DNA of 13,541 nt from Lachnospiraceae bacterium (GTDB lineage Bacteria > Bacillota > Clostridia > Lachnospirales > Lachnospiraceae): the NCBI GenBank assembly GCA_016297945.1, contig JAEDFR010000067.1, forward strand, positions 1-13,541, in the 5' to 3' direction. Under the pieces are notes generated by a model. It saw nothing but the letters and a program-made list of their open reading frames with translations. It was not told where the DNA came from and did no database searches. Below are positions 1 through 6,907 of the stretch, in pieces (the first letter of the stretch is position 1; each line of letters opens with the position of its first letter). The translations under genes were made by a program, and so were the position numbers.

Positions 1-114
1 ATGTGAGAAACGTGGCAGAGCGTCTGCATAATCGGTCTGCAAACCCCATATATCGCACTTTCGGCACATCTTTTTCGGGAACACAAATCCGAAAAGGGAT
101 AAATAAAAAATAAT
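1..114 (+). other. Upstream structured stretch, no gene recognised
   Basis: No coding region is apparent. Two short perfect hairpins can be formed: GCAGA (15-19) with TCTGC (23-27), and TTTTCGG (72-78) with CCGAAAA (89-95). A second TCTGC copy at 36-40 could compete for the first arm. The stretch runs straight into the terminator at 115-165, so it may be the 3' part of a transcript that begins before the window. It is not a T-box leader: the conserved AGGGTGG-type antiterminator element is absent. The nature of the transcript is unknown. Confidence 0.35.
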
Positions 115-165
115 AAAACTCTTTGAAGGAATAGATTTTATACTATGAGTTCAAAGAGTTTTTTT
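115..165 (+). terminator. Strong hairpin terminator upstream of hisD
   Basis: A perfect 13-bp stem is formed by AAAACTCTTTGAA (115-127) and TTCAAAGAGTTTT (150-162), with a 22-base loop and a run of seven T (159-165). The A-rich flank at 100-118 would give a T-rich tail on the other strand, so it could act in both directions. It ends whatever is transcribed from before the window. An in-frame ATG at 145 lies inside its loop, which argues against hisD starting there. Confidence 0.85.
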
Positions 166-198
166 GTGTATTGCTTTATTTTGTGTTATATTAGTTTA

Positions 199-237
199 TG
201 GTATCAAGTATTAATTTATAATAATCCGTTGGTATCA
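199..237 (+). promoter_or_regulatory. Possible hisD promoter with flanking direct repeats
   Basis: A perfect TATAAT lies at 217-222, between the terminator and the hisD ribosome binding site. No good -35 was found at the usual distance; the best is a weak TTTATG at 195-200 with a 16-base spacer. The 8-mer TGGTATCA occurs at 199-206 and again at 230-237, a 31-base period, so the two copies flank the -10 on about the same helix face. The promoter call is inference; the repeats are seen directly and could be operator half sites or chance. Confidence 0.4.
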
Positions 238-312
238 TGCGGGAAAATACATTTTGATCCCAACATCATTAGCAACAGAAAAAGACATTTTTCAAAAGAA
301 AGGATGTTTGTG

Positions 313-1575
313 ATGAGATATTATAAGAATGCAAAAGAGGCAAAAGAAGTAAGAGATGCGGCTGCTACAAAAGCGGTTGCGGATATTATTTGTCAGGTAC
401 GGCAGGATAAGGATCAGGCATTAAAAGATCTGGCAGAAAAATTTGATCATACGACACTGACACAGATTCGTGTTTCAAAAGAAGATATAAAAAAGGCGTA
501 TGAAATGGTAGATGCGCATGTAGTAGAAAGCTTTAAAAAGGCAGCGGACCAGATTGCTTTTTATGCTAAAGAGCAATTAAACTGTATCAAACCACTTCAG
601 GTTATGAGCCCTGTTGCGGGAGTAGAATTGGGACACAGATTAATCCCTGTTGATGGAGCCGGTTTATATGTGCCGGGTGGTCGCTTTCCGCTTCCCAGTA
701 CTGCATTGATGCTTTCCATTCCTGCAAAAATTGCCGGTGTAAAGCGGACGGTTGCATGTTCTCCGGCCAATAAACAGTACGGCATGATTCATCCGGCAAC
801 CTTAGTTGCGATGGATATCGGAGGTGTGGATGAAATCTATACAGTGGGTGGTGCGCAGGCAATTGCTGCCATGGCATATGGAACCGAGTCCATTGCAAAA
901 GTAGATCTGATTGCAGGCCCCGGGAACCGCTATGTTACGGAAGCCAAAAGACAGGTTATGGGTACTGTCGGTATTGATTCGCTGGCGGGTCCTTCCGAAG
1001 TGTTAATCGTTGCGGATGAGACTGCAAATCCGGAATACATTGCCATTGATTTGCTGGCGCAAAGTGAGCATGATGCATTTGCTCAGTCCACTCTGATCAT
1101 TACGGATGAAAGTAAAATTCCTGAAATAATGAAAGCAATGGAAGAGCTTGCAACAAAACTTCCGACCGGAGAAGCTGCCATGCAGAGTTTTGCTGATAAC
1201 GGAACCATTATCATTGCAGATGACATGGAAGAAATGGCGGCGCTGGCGAATGAAGCAGCACCCGAACATCTGGAAGTGCACACAAAGGATCCGGTAGAAT
1301 ACAGTAAAAAGCTTTATCAGTTTGGTTCGTTGTTTATCGGAGAAGATGCGCCTGTTGCATTGGGCGATTATTGTTCCGGCACTAATCATACATTGCCGAC
1401 CATGAAAAATGCCAAATTCTCAAACGGTGTATATGTGGGAACTTTCTTAAAGACTTCTTTTGTTCAGCACATCACCAAAGAAGGATTGAGAAATCTTGCC
1501 GATACATGTATGACCATGGCACATACCGAAGGTCTGGCTGCGCATGAGATGTCTGTGAAAATCCGGTTGCAGTAA
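313..1575 (+). CDS. hisD: Histidinol dehydrogenase family protein
   Basis: HisD is a zinc enzyme that oxidises L-histidinol to L-histidine in two NAD-dependent steps in the cytoplasm. The expected metal and catalytic residues are present: Q250 and H253 in LLAQSEHD, the E318-H319 pair in APEHLE, D352 in GDYCSGTNH, and E406/H411 near the C-terminus, matching E. coli Gln259, His262, Glu326, His327, Asp360, Glu414 and His419. The length of 420 residues is close to the usual 430. The ATG at 313 was chosen because AAAGGA (299-304) sits 8 bases ahead and the family begins here; ATG 304 overlaps that site. The open frame continues back to 145 but runs through the terminator. No other his gene is visible. 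Segments such as YVPGGRFPLPST and VGTFLKT differ from textbook HisD and faintly recall HpsN-type (sulfopropanediol) relatives, so the substrate is not certain. Confidence 0.88.
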   Translation: MRYYKNAKEAKEVRDAAATKAVADIICQVRQDKDQALKDLAEKFDHTTLTQIRVSKEDIKKAYEMVDAHVVESFKKAADQIAFYAKEQLNCIKPLQVMSPVAGVELGHRLIPVDGAGLYVPGGRFPLPSTALMLSIPAKIAGVKRTVACSPANKQYGMIHPATLVAMDIGGVDEIYTVGGAQAIAAMAYGTESIAKVDLIAGPGNRYVTEAKRQVMGTVGIDSLAGPSEVLIVADETANPEYIAIDLLAQSEHDAFAQSTLIITDESKIPEIMKAMEELATKLPTGEAAMQSFADNGTIIIADDMEEMAALANEAAPEHLEVHTKDPVEYSKKLYQFGSLFIGEDAPVALGDYCSGTNHTLPTMKNAKFSNGVYVGTFLKTSFVQHITKEGLRNLADTCMTMAHTEGLAAHEMSVKIRLQ

Positions 1576-1627
1576 TTATGGAGAATTTAACTGTCTGTGT
1601 AAAGAGAATAGTTTAAACAACTGTTTT

Positions 1628-1642
1628 CATATTGTAAATATG
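1628..1642 (+). repeat. Small hairpin between hisD and prmA
   Basis: CATATT (1628-1633) and AATATG (1637-1642) are perfectly complementary around a 3-base loop. No T-run follows, so it is not a standard terminator. The 125-base gap holds nothing else clear, and read-through from hisD to prmA remains possible. Confidence 0.35.
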
Positions 1643-1700
1643 CAGATGGAATTTGTATATTTAAAGTTTATTTAGAAAAAGTGAATTCAGAGGAAAGCTT

Positions 1701-2744
1701 ATGAAGTGGAAGAAATTAACCGTAAAAACCATAACGGATGCAGAGGACATTATTATTTCGGAGTTATATGATCTGGGCTTAGAAGGTGCGATGATTGAAG
1801 ATCATGTTCCGTTAACAGCGTGGGAAAAGGAGCAGATGTTTGTAGATATCCTTCCGGATGCACCGGAGGATGACGGCATTGCTTATCTGAGCTTCTTTGT
1901 AGAAGTGCCATCTGATGAAGATGATGTGGAAAGCATCGCAACCCAAAACGGATTATCTGAAGATATGGATAATTCTTACTTTATGGTTAGCAATGGACAA
2001 CCGGTGGATATGGATGCACTGGTTTTAGCTGTTACAGAAAAACTGAATGAAATCCGGGAATTTATGGATATTGGCGAAGGCAGTATTGTCGTTTCCGAAA
2101 CGGAAGACAAAGACTGGCTGAATAACTGGAAAGAGTTTTTCCATCAGTTCTATATTGATGATCTTTTAATTACGCCTTCGTGGGAAGAGGTAAAGCCGGA
2201 GGATGCAGATAAAAAGGTGCTGCACATTGATCCGGGAACGGCTTTCGGTACCGGCATGCATGAGACAACGCAGCTTTGTATCCGTCAGTTAAAAAAATAT
2301 ATTACACCGGAGACGTTACTTTTGGATGTGGGAACCGGCAGTGGTATTTTAGCAATTATATCTTTGATGTATGGAATCAAGGGAGCAGTCGGAACCGATT
2401 TAGACCCTTGCGCCGTGGAAGCGGTAAGGGAAAACATGGAAGTAAATGGAGTGGTTTCCGATTCCTTTGAGATGATGATAGGAAATATCATTTCCGACAA
2501 AGAAATTCAGGAGCGTGTCGGATATGATAAGTATGATATTGTGGTTGCCAATATTCTTGCAGAGGTATTGCTTCCTTTGACTCCTGTTGTAAAACAGCAT
2601 TTGAAAAAAGGCGGTATCTACATTACATCGGGCATTATTGCAGAAAAAGAGCAGCTTGTGACAGATGCTATAAAAGCCGCCGGGATGGAAGTGTTAGAAG
2701 TAACCAGACAAAATGAATGGGTCAGCGTGACGGCCCGGAGGTAA
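1701..2744 (+). CDS. prmA: Ribosomal protein L11 methyltransferase
   Basis: PrmA uses S-adenosylmethionine to methylate ribosomal protein L11 in the cytoplasm. The N-terminal substrate-recognition domain (about 1-150) opens with MKWKKLTVKT and is followed by a Rossmann methyltransferase domain. Visible motifs are DPGTAFGTGMHETT (177-190), the SAM-binding LLDVGTGSGILAI (207-219), an acidic residue after beta-2 in GTDLDP (231-236), and VVANILAEVLLPL (281-293). The 347 residues exceed E. coli (293) and Bacillus (about 311); the extra length is an acidic stretch around 50-130 in the N-terminal half. GAGGAAAG lies 4-11 bases before the ATG. The next gene, rsmE, starts one base after the stop, so the two ribosome-modifying genes are tightly coupled. 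Confidence 0.95.
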   Translation: MKWKKLTVKTITDAEDIIISELYDLGLEGAMIEDHVPLTAWEKEQMFVDILPDAPEDDGIAYLSFFVEVPSDEDDVESIATQNGLSEDMDNSYFMVSNGQPVDMDALVLAVTEKLNEIREFMDIGEGSIVVSETEDKDWLNNWKEFFHQFYIDDLLITPSWEEVKPEDADKKVLHIDPGTAFGTGMHETTQLCIRQLKKYITPETLLLDVGTGSGILAIISLMYGIKGAVGTDLDPCAVEAVRENMEVNGVVSDSFEMMIGNIISDKEIQERVGYDKYDIVVANILAEVLLPLTPVVKQHLKKGGIYITSGIIAEKEQLVTDAIKAAGMEVLEVTRQNEWVSVTARR

Positions 2745-2745
2745 G

Positions 2746-3501
2746 ATGTATCAGTTTTTTGTAAGTCCAAAACAAATACAAGGGACAAAAGCATATATTA
2801 CAGGCAGCGATTATAATCATATCAAAAATGTGCTCCGTATGAAAATCGGAGAAGAGATTGCACTCTCAAACGGCGTTGATCAAAAGGAATACCGGGTGGG
2901 AATTGTAGCATATACGGAAGATACCGTGGAATGTGAGCTTCGTTTTATCAAAGAAGACGGAATGGAGCTTCCTGCAAAAATTTATTTGTTTCAAGGTCTG
3001 CCCAAGGGAGATAAGATGGAGCTTATCATTCAGAAAGCGGTAGAGCTTGGCGTACATGAAATCATTCCGGTTTCCATGAACCGATGTGTGGTCCGATTGG
3101 ATGAGAAAAAGGCTTCGTCAAAACAAAAAAGGTGGCAGACAATTGCGGAAGCGGCGGCTAAACAAAGCAAAAGAGGAATTATTCCAGAGATTCGTAAAGT
3201 TCTTTCTTTTGAACAGGCGCTTTCCTATGCAAATGACATGCAGGTAAAGATGCTGCCTTATGAATTGGCAAACGGTATGGAGGAAACAAAGAAGGTGATT
3301 GCGTCCATCAGACCGGGTGATAAAATTGCCGTGTGGATTGGCCCGGAGGGGGGATTTGACAAACAGGAGGTTTCAAAGGCTTCTGCTTGTGGTTTTTACC
3401 CGATATCTCTGGGAAAAAGAATTCTTAGGACAGAGACGGCAGGAATGACGGTTTTATCGATTTTGATGTATCATATGGAAACCGATCAGGCGTTTATATA
3501 A
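2746..3501 (+). CDS. rsmE: 16S rRNA (uracil-1498-N3)-methyltransferase
   Basis: RsmE methylates N3 of U1498 (E. coli numbering) in 16S rRNA within the 30S subunit. It is a SPOUT-fold enzyme: a PUA-like N-terminal domain (about 1-70) precedes the knotted SAM-binding domain. Diagnostic segments are GLPKGDKMELIIQKAVELG (84-102), IGPEGGF (198-204) and SLGKRILRTETA (221-232), the last forming the knot. The 251-residue length is typical. The start is one base after the prmA stop, and its GGAGG (2737-2741) lies inside the end of prmA with a short 4-base spacer, so translation is probably coupled to prmA. A 16-base palindrome covers its stop codon. Confidence 0.95.
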   Translation: MYQFFVSPKQIQGTKAYITGSDYNHIKNVLRMKIGEEIALSNGVDQKEYRVGIVAYTEDTVECELRFIKEDGMELPAKIYLFQGLPKGDKMELIIQKAVELGVHEIIPVSMNRCVVRLDEKKASSKQKRWQTIAEAAAKQSKRGIIPEIRKVLSFEQALSYANDMQVKMLPYELANGMEETKKVIASIRPGDKIAVWIGPEGGFDKQEVSKASACGFYPISLGKRILRTETAGMTVLSILMYHMETDQAFI

Positions 3502-3532
3502 ACGCTTTGTGATAGTAACGGGCATGCCTGTT
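3490..3532 (+). terminator. Two small hairpins after rsmE
   Basis: A perfect 16-base palindrome (3490-3505, GCGTTT/AAACGC arms around ATAT) spans the rsmE stop codon and is followed by TTT. A second hairpin, AACGGG (3517-3522) with CCTGTT (3527-3532, one G-T pair) around CATG, is followed by two more T. Both have short stems and weak T-tracts, so they could attenuate transcription rather than end it before the cysteine desulfurase gene. Confidence 0.4.
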
Positions 3533-3587
3533 TTCACATAAGATAATAATAAGAAATAGATGGAACTTAGGAAGGGAGTTTCGGAAA

Positions 3588-4742
3588 ATGGAAGTATATC
3601 TGGATAATTCTGCAACGACGAAAGCTTATCCCGAAGTTGTCAGTCTGGTTGCAGATATTATGACCAATGATTACGGAAATGCTTCCAGTATGCACTTAAA
3701 GGGTGTTGATGCTGAGAAGTATCTCAAATATAGTAAAGCGACAATCGCCGGCATCATGAAAGTAAAAGAGAAAGAAATCTTTTTTACTTCCGGTGGTACT
3801 GAATCGGATAACTGGGCATTAATGGGTGCTGCATTTGCCAATCACAGAAGCGGAAAGCATCTGATTACAACAAAGATTGAGCATCCGGCAATATTACGGA
3901 CCATGGAGCATTTAAAGGAGCTGGGATTTGATATCACGTATTTATCCGTAAATCGGTATGGACAGATTTCGTTGGAAGAGTTACGAAATGCCATCAGACC
4001 GGATACGATTTTGGTATCGATTATGTTTGTGAACAATGAGGTTGGAGCCATCCAGCCGATTGATGAGGCAGGAGAGATTATCAAACAGACGAATCCGCGG
4101 ACACTGTTTCATGTGGATGCGGTTCAGGGCTTTGGAAAGCTCAGACTTTTACCGAAAAAATGGAAAATTGACATGGTTTCGGTCAGCGGACACAAAATTC
4201 ACGGACCCAAAGGAACCGGTTTCTTATATATTGATGAAAAAGTAAAAATCAAGCCGATTATATACGGAGGCGGTCAGCAGAACGGATACCGTTCCGGAAC
4301 GGAAAATGTTCCCGGAGTTGCGGGTCTTGGAAAGGCTACAGAATTAATCTACCGAAATCTGGTAGAAGATACCAATCGTTTGTACTGCTTAAAAAAGAAA
4401 TTGGTTTCCGGTCTGTTAAAAATTGACCATGTCAAGATTAACGGACCTCAGGATGAGACCGGAGCACCGCATATTGTATCCGCTTCCATTGCGGGTATTC
4501 GTTCAGAGGTTATGCTGCATTCCTTAGAAGATAAGGGCGTATATGTTTCTGCAGGAAGTGCCTGTTCATCCCATAAGCATACGGTCAGTGACACCTTGAG
4601 TGCCATGGGATTGTCGACAGAATATATGGATTCGACCATACGCTTTAGTTTAAGCGTTTTTACTACGGAAGAAGAAATTGAATATACCTTAAAATGTTTA
4701 TATGAGCTGGTGCCCATGCTCAGAAGATATACGAGACGGTAA
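3588..4742 (+). CDS. Cysteine desulfurase (NifS/IscS family), ThiI partner
   Basis: This PLP-dependent enzyme removes sulfur from L-cysteine as a persulfide and passes it to an acceptor, here most likely ThiI. Visible motifs are YLDNSATT (4-11), FFTSGGTESDN (65-75), the H99 region IEHPA that stacks on PLP, FHVDAVQ (174-180), the PLP lysine K203 in SGHKIHGPKG, YRSGTENV (234-241), and the active-site cysteine C326 in SAGSACSS. The 384 residues fit the class I family. GGGAG precedes the ATG by about ten bases. The gene lies directly before thiI, the arrangement of B. subtilis nifZ-thiI, where the desulfurase serves 4-thiouridine synthesis. There is no nearby IscU or SufU scaffold, which supports that role over general Fe-S assembly. 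The tRNA role is inference from the neighbour. Confidence 0.93.
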   Translation: MEVYLDNSATTKAYPEVVSLVADIMTNDYGNASSMHLKGVDAEKYLKYSKATIAGIMKVKEKEIFFTSGGTESDNWALMGAAFANHRSGKHLITTKIEHPAILRTMEHLKELGFDITYLSVNRYGQISLEELRNAIRPDTILVSIMFVNNEVGAIQPIDEAGEIIKQTNPRTLFHVDAVQGFGKLRLLPKKWKIDMVSVSGHKIHGPKGTGFLYIDEKVKIKPIIYGGGQQNGYRSGTENVPGVAGLGKATELIYRNLVEDTNRLYCLKKKLVSGLLKIDHVKINGPQDETGAPHIVSASIAGIRSEVMLHSLEDKGVYVSAGSACSSHKHTVSDTLSAMGLSTEYMDSTIRFSLSVFTTEEEIEYTLKCLYELVPMLRRYTRR

Positions 4743-4750
4743 CAATGTAG

Positions 4751-4776
4751 TATAATTCCACAGTGAATGAATTATA
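4751..4776 (+). repeat. Inverted repeat with two TATAAT boxes before thiI
   Basis: TATAATTC (4751-4758) and GAATTATA (4769-4776) form a perfect 8-bp inverted repeat with a 10-base spacer. TATAAT occurs at 4751-4756 and at 4773-4778. Neither has a convincing -35, and no T-run follows. It could be an internal promoter, an operator or an attenuator for thiI. Confidence 0.4.
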
Positions 4777-4826
4777 ATCTGTAAAAGCGGATAAACAAAG
4801 CAGATGAAAATGAAAAGGAGAATGAA

Positions 4827-6005
4827 ATGTTTACGGCATTTTTAATTAAGTACGCAGAAATTGGTGTGAAAGGAAAAAACAGATATATTTTTGAAGAGGC
4901 GTTGGTAAGACAGATTGAGTTTGCCCTCTCTAAGATTGATGGTCAGTTTAAGACCAGAAGAACACAGGGAAGAATTTATATCGATGCTGTTAGTGCGTTT
5001 GATTTTGATGAAACCGTGACTGCACTGCAGAAAGTGTTTGGTATTTCCGGAATTTGTCCGGTTGTTTATGTAGAAGACGAAGGTTTTGAAAAATTAGGAA
5101 AAGACGTTATCAATTTTATTGATAACGTCTATCCGGACAAGCATAAAACATTTAAAGTATGCACCAGGAGAGCCAGAAAAAATTATCCGAAGAGTTCCAT
5201 GGAAGTAAATGCCGATCTCGGAGGAGTGATTTTGGATGCTTTTCCTGATATGAAGGTGGATGTCCATAATCCGGACATTGAGCTGAATGTGGAAATCAGA
5301 GAAAAAATATATATCTATTCCGAAGTGATTCCGGGACCGGGAGGAATGCCTGTCGGAACCGGTGGGAAGGCGATGCTTTTATTGTCGGGCGGAATTGATT
5401 CGCCGGTTGCCGGTTATATGATTAGTAAGCGAGGAGTAACTTTGGAAGCTGTTTATTTCCATGCACCTCCGTATACCAGTGAAAGAGCAAAACAGAAGGT
5501 TGTGGATCTCGCAAAATACGTTTCCGAATATTCCGGTCCGCTAAAGCTTCACGTAATCAATTTTACCGATATCCAGTTGTATATTTATGAAAAATGTCCG
5601 CATGACGAGTTGACAATTATTATGCGTCGCTATATGATGCGGATTGCGGAAATGATTGCAAAGGAAAATGACTGTCTCGGTCTGGTTACCGGTGAGAGTA
5701 TCGGACAAGTTGCCAGTCAGACCATGCAGGCTTTAATGGCAACCAATGAAGTATGTACCCTTCCGGTTTATCGGCCGTTGATTGCGTTTGACAAACAGGA
5801 TATTGTGGATATTTCCGAAAAAATCAATACGTATGAAACTTCCATTTTGCCGTTTGAAGACTGTTGTACAATATTTGTTGCAAAGCATCCGGTTACCAAA
5901 CCAAATGTCAATGTTATAAGACAACATGAGCAGAATGTATTTGACAAAATTGACGAGATGATAGAAACGGCTCTACAGACTCGTGAAATCATTGAAGTGA
6001 AATGA
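4827..6005 (+). CDS. thiI: tRNA 4-thiouridine synthetase ThiI
   Basis: ThiI adenylates U8 of tRNA and replaces its oxygen with sulfur received from a cysteine desulfurase; in some bacteria it also serves thiamine thiazole synthesis. The order is a ferredoxin-like N-terminus (1-60), a THUMP RNA-binding domain (about 60-165) and a PP-loop ATPase domain with LLSGGIDS (185-192). Later family segments are LVTGESIGQVASQTMQAL (286-303) and LPFEDCCTIF (341-350), with C346/C347 at the position of the catalytic cysteine, E. coli Cys344. With 392 residues it lacks the C-terminal rhodanese domain of the 482-residue E. coli enzyme, as in Bacillus, so sulfur probably comes straight from the desulfurase encoded upstream. 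AAGGAG lies 7 bases before the ATG. A 13-bp perfect inverted repeat lies inside the gene at 5102-5130. Confidence 0.96.
   Translation: MFTAFLIKYAEIGVKGKNRYIFEEALVRQIEFALSKIDGQFKTRRTQGRIYIDAVSAFDFDETVTALQKVFGISGICPVVYVEDEGFEKLGKDVINFIDNVYPDKHKTFKVCTRRARKNYPKSSMEVNADLGGVILDAFPDMKVDVHNPDIELNVEIREKIYIYSEVIPGPGGMPVGTGGKAMLLLSGGIDSPVAGYMISKRGVTLEAVYFHAPPYTSERAKQKVVDLAKYVSEYSGPLKLHVINFTDIQLYIYEKCPHDELTIIMRRYMMRIAEMIAKENDCLGLVTGESIGQVASQTMQALMATNEVCTLPVYRPLIAFDKQDIVDISEKINTYETSILPFEDCCTIFVAKHPVTKPNVNVIRQHEQNVFDKIDEMIETALQTREIIEVK
5102..5130. repeat. Perfect 13-bp inverted repeat inside thiI
   Basis: AGACGTTATCAAT (5102-5114) and ATTGATAACGTCT (5118-5130) are exact reverse complements separated by TTT. 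The repeat is in frame in thiI and codes for part of the THUMP region (DVINFIDNV). As RNA it would be a stable hairpin with a minimal loop. No T-run follows, so it is not an intrinsic terminator. Confidence 0.8.
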
Positions 6006-6008
6006 TTA

Positions 6009-6068
6009 ATTAATGCCCGGTTTCAACTGTTCGAAGACAAAGTCTGAGTTTTGAAACCAGGCATTAAT
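6009..6068. terminator. Large hairpin between convergent thiI and prepilin genes
   Basis: Arms ATTAATGCC (6009-6017) with GGCATTAAT (6060-6068) and GGTTTCAA (6019-6026) with TTGAAACC (6051-6058) form a 17-bp stem broken by one C-A mismatch. The loop contains a smaller AGAC/GTCT hairpin (6035-6045). It starts four bases after the thiI stop. The downstream side reads ATATATAATTTTG on the plus strand and is T-rich but interrupted on the minus strand. It is a plausible bidirectional terminator without a textbook T-tract. Confidence 0.6.
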
Positions 6069-6085
6069 ATATAATTTTGTGAGCA

Positions 6086-6125
6086 TGCCGCTTAGAAAGG
6101 CTAAAAACCGAAGTACGAGGCGGCA
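6086..6125. repeat. Second hairpin in the thiI/prepilin junction
   Basis: TGCCGCTT (6086-6093) can pair with GAGGCGGCA-type sequence ending at 6125, eight pairs with one G-T, around a 24-base loop. It lies 3' of the minus-strand prepilin gene. The role is unknown; with the neighbouring large hairpin it fills most of the 164-base convergent gap. Confidence 0.35.
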
Positions 6126-6169
6126 AAGATATATCATTTCTATTTGGATGACTTGCATCTTGTAATAGT

Positions 6170-6679
6170 CTATCTAACACAAATACAATTACCGATATGA
6201 TCCATGTCCGTTGCATCATTAGAGGTATCGCCATGACCGGATTTGTCGGTATTACTGATCCAGACAACATAAGGAGTATCAAGAGCCCCTTGATTTTGGA
6301 TGTAAATATGGCAATTAGATGCATGTGCCGACTTAATCATTTTTTCATAAGTGGACTGATTTAAATCTGACATGTATAAGGTATCCATGATTTCTGCCGC
6401 AAGGACATTGCCGGCAGGGCTGGCTAAATCTTCCAACTTTGTGGGAGAAGATAAACCGGCAATTATTGTCTGACTGGCTGTATCTTCGGATACTTTTGAA
6501 TCTGAAGCAGCATATGTGAGAGCTTTTGAAATAGAATCGACAAGCTGCGAATCGTGTGAAACCCGTGATTTCTGGACATAAATCAGATAGGTTGGTACTA
6601 ATACACCAACCAGAATAGCCATAATTGCGATGACGATAATCAGTTCGACTAAAGAAAAGCCTTTGTTATTTTTTCTCAT
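6170..6679 (-). CDS. Type IV prepilin-like protein
   Basis: The 169-residue protein begins with a short basic leader and a class III signal, MRKNNKG/FSLVELIIVIA. Prepilin peptidase would cut after G7, giving mature F1 and the conserved E5 used in filament assembly. Residues 8-30 form the hydrophobic helix that anchors the subunit before assembly, followed by a polar alpha region and a C-terminal domain with cysteines C123, C165 and C167 that might form a disulfide on the cell surface. No prepilin peptidase, assembly ATPase or platform protein is nearby, so the partners must be elsewhere. The ATG follows a modest GGGAAA site. It could be a type IV pilin, a competence pseudopilin or a minor pilin; the C-terminal domain is not recognised. 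It is transcribed opposite to the surrounding RNA-metabolism genes. Confidence 0.85.
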   Translation of the reverse strand: MRKNNKGFSLVELIIVIAIMAILVGVLVPTYLIYVQKSRVSHDSQLVDSISKALTYAASDSKVSEDTASQTIIAGLSSPTKLEDLASPAGNVLAAEIMDTLYMSDLNQSTYEKMIKSAHASNCHIYIQNQGALDTPYVVWISNTDKSGHGDTSNDATDMDHIGNCICVR

Positions 6680-6755
6680 AAGAATTTCCCATTTGCAATG
6701 TGTGCTGTTATAAGATATTCTGTTCCTAAAAACCGGAATCCCATTTTGTTAAAAC

Positions 6756-6784
6756 ATTATATACCCCTTTTGATTTAAGGATAA
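6756..6784 (-). promoter_or_regulatory. Candidate promoter for the prepilin gene
   Basis: On the minus strand TTATCC (complement of 6779-6784) and a perfect TATAAT (complement of 6756-6761) are separated by exactly 17 bases. It lies between the terminator of the HPr-like gene and the prepilin gene, and would give a leader of about 70 bases. The -10 is strong, the -35 weak. Confidence 0.5.
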
Positions 6785-6804
6785 CAGAGGAGAAATAAAA
6801 ATAC

Positions 6805-6836
6805 AAGAAAAAATCAGCCGGTACATTACCGGCTGA
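6805..6836 (-). terminator. Intrinsic terminator of the HPr-like gene
   Basis: TCAGCCGGTA (6814-6823) and TACCGGCTGA (6827-6836) make a perfect 10-bp GC-rich stem with a 3-base loop. Read on the minus strand it is followed by six T, then C and TT (complement of 6805-6813). It separates the HPr-like gene from the prepilin gene. Confidence 0.92.
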
Positions 6837-6907
6837 ATAATCTCTTTGCATATTTGTCATCTGACAGGCAGATCACAGATTGTTTGCGGTTATGTACCGC
6901 GACTCAA

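Noticed and set aside
1..165. T-box or other amino-acid-sensing leader for hisD
   Set aside because: No T-box antiterminator sequence is present, and the terminator is followed by another 147 bases with a separate -10 before hisD.
145..312. Upstream extension of hisD from an ATG at 145
   Set aside because: The ATG lies in the loop of the terminator and the first 56 residues do not resemble HisD; ATG 313 has a proper ribosome binding site and gives the family length.
1003..1389. Long minus-strand open frame opposite hisD
   Set aside because: It mirrors a strongly supported gene, has no good start site and its peptide is cysteine- and phenylalanine-rich as typical of antisense frames.
6064..6324. 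Minus-strand open frame overlapping the 3' end of the prepilin gene
   Set aside because: It overlaps a well-supported gene on the same strand in another frame and runs into the hairpin region; no ribosome binding site or known motif was seen.
6101..6735. CTAAAAACCG present on both sides of the prepilin gene as possible insertion repeats
   Set aside because: Ten-base matches are expected many times by chance in a window of this size and the copies are not at symmetric borders.
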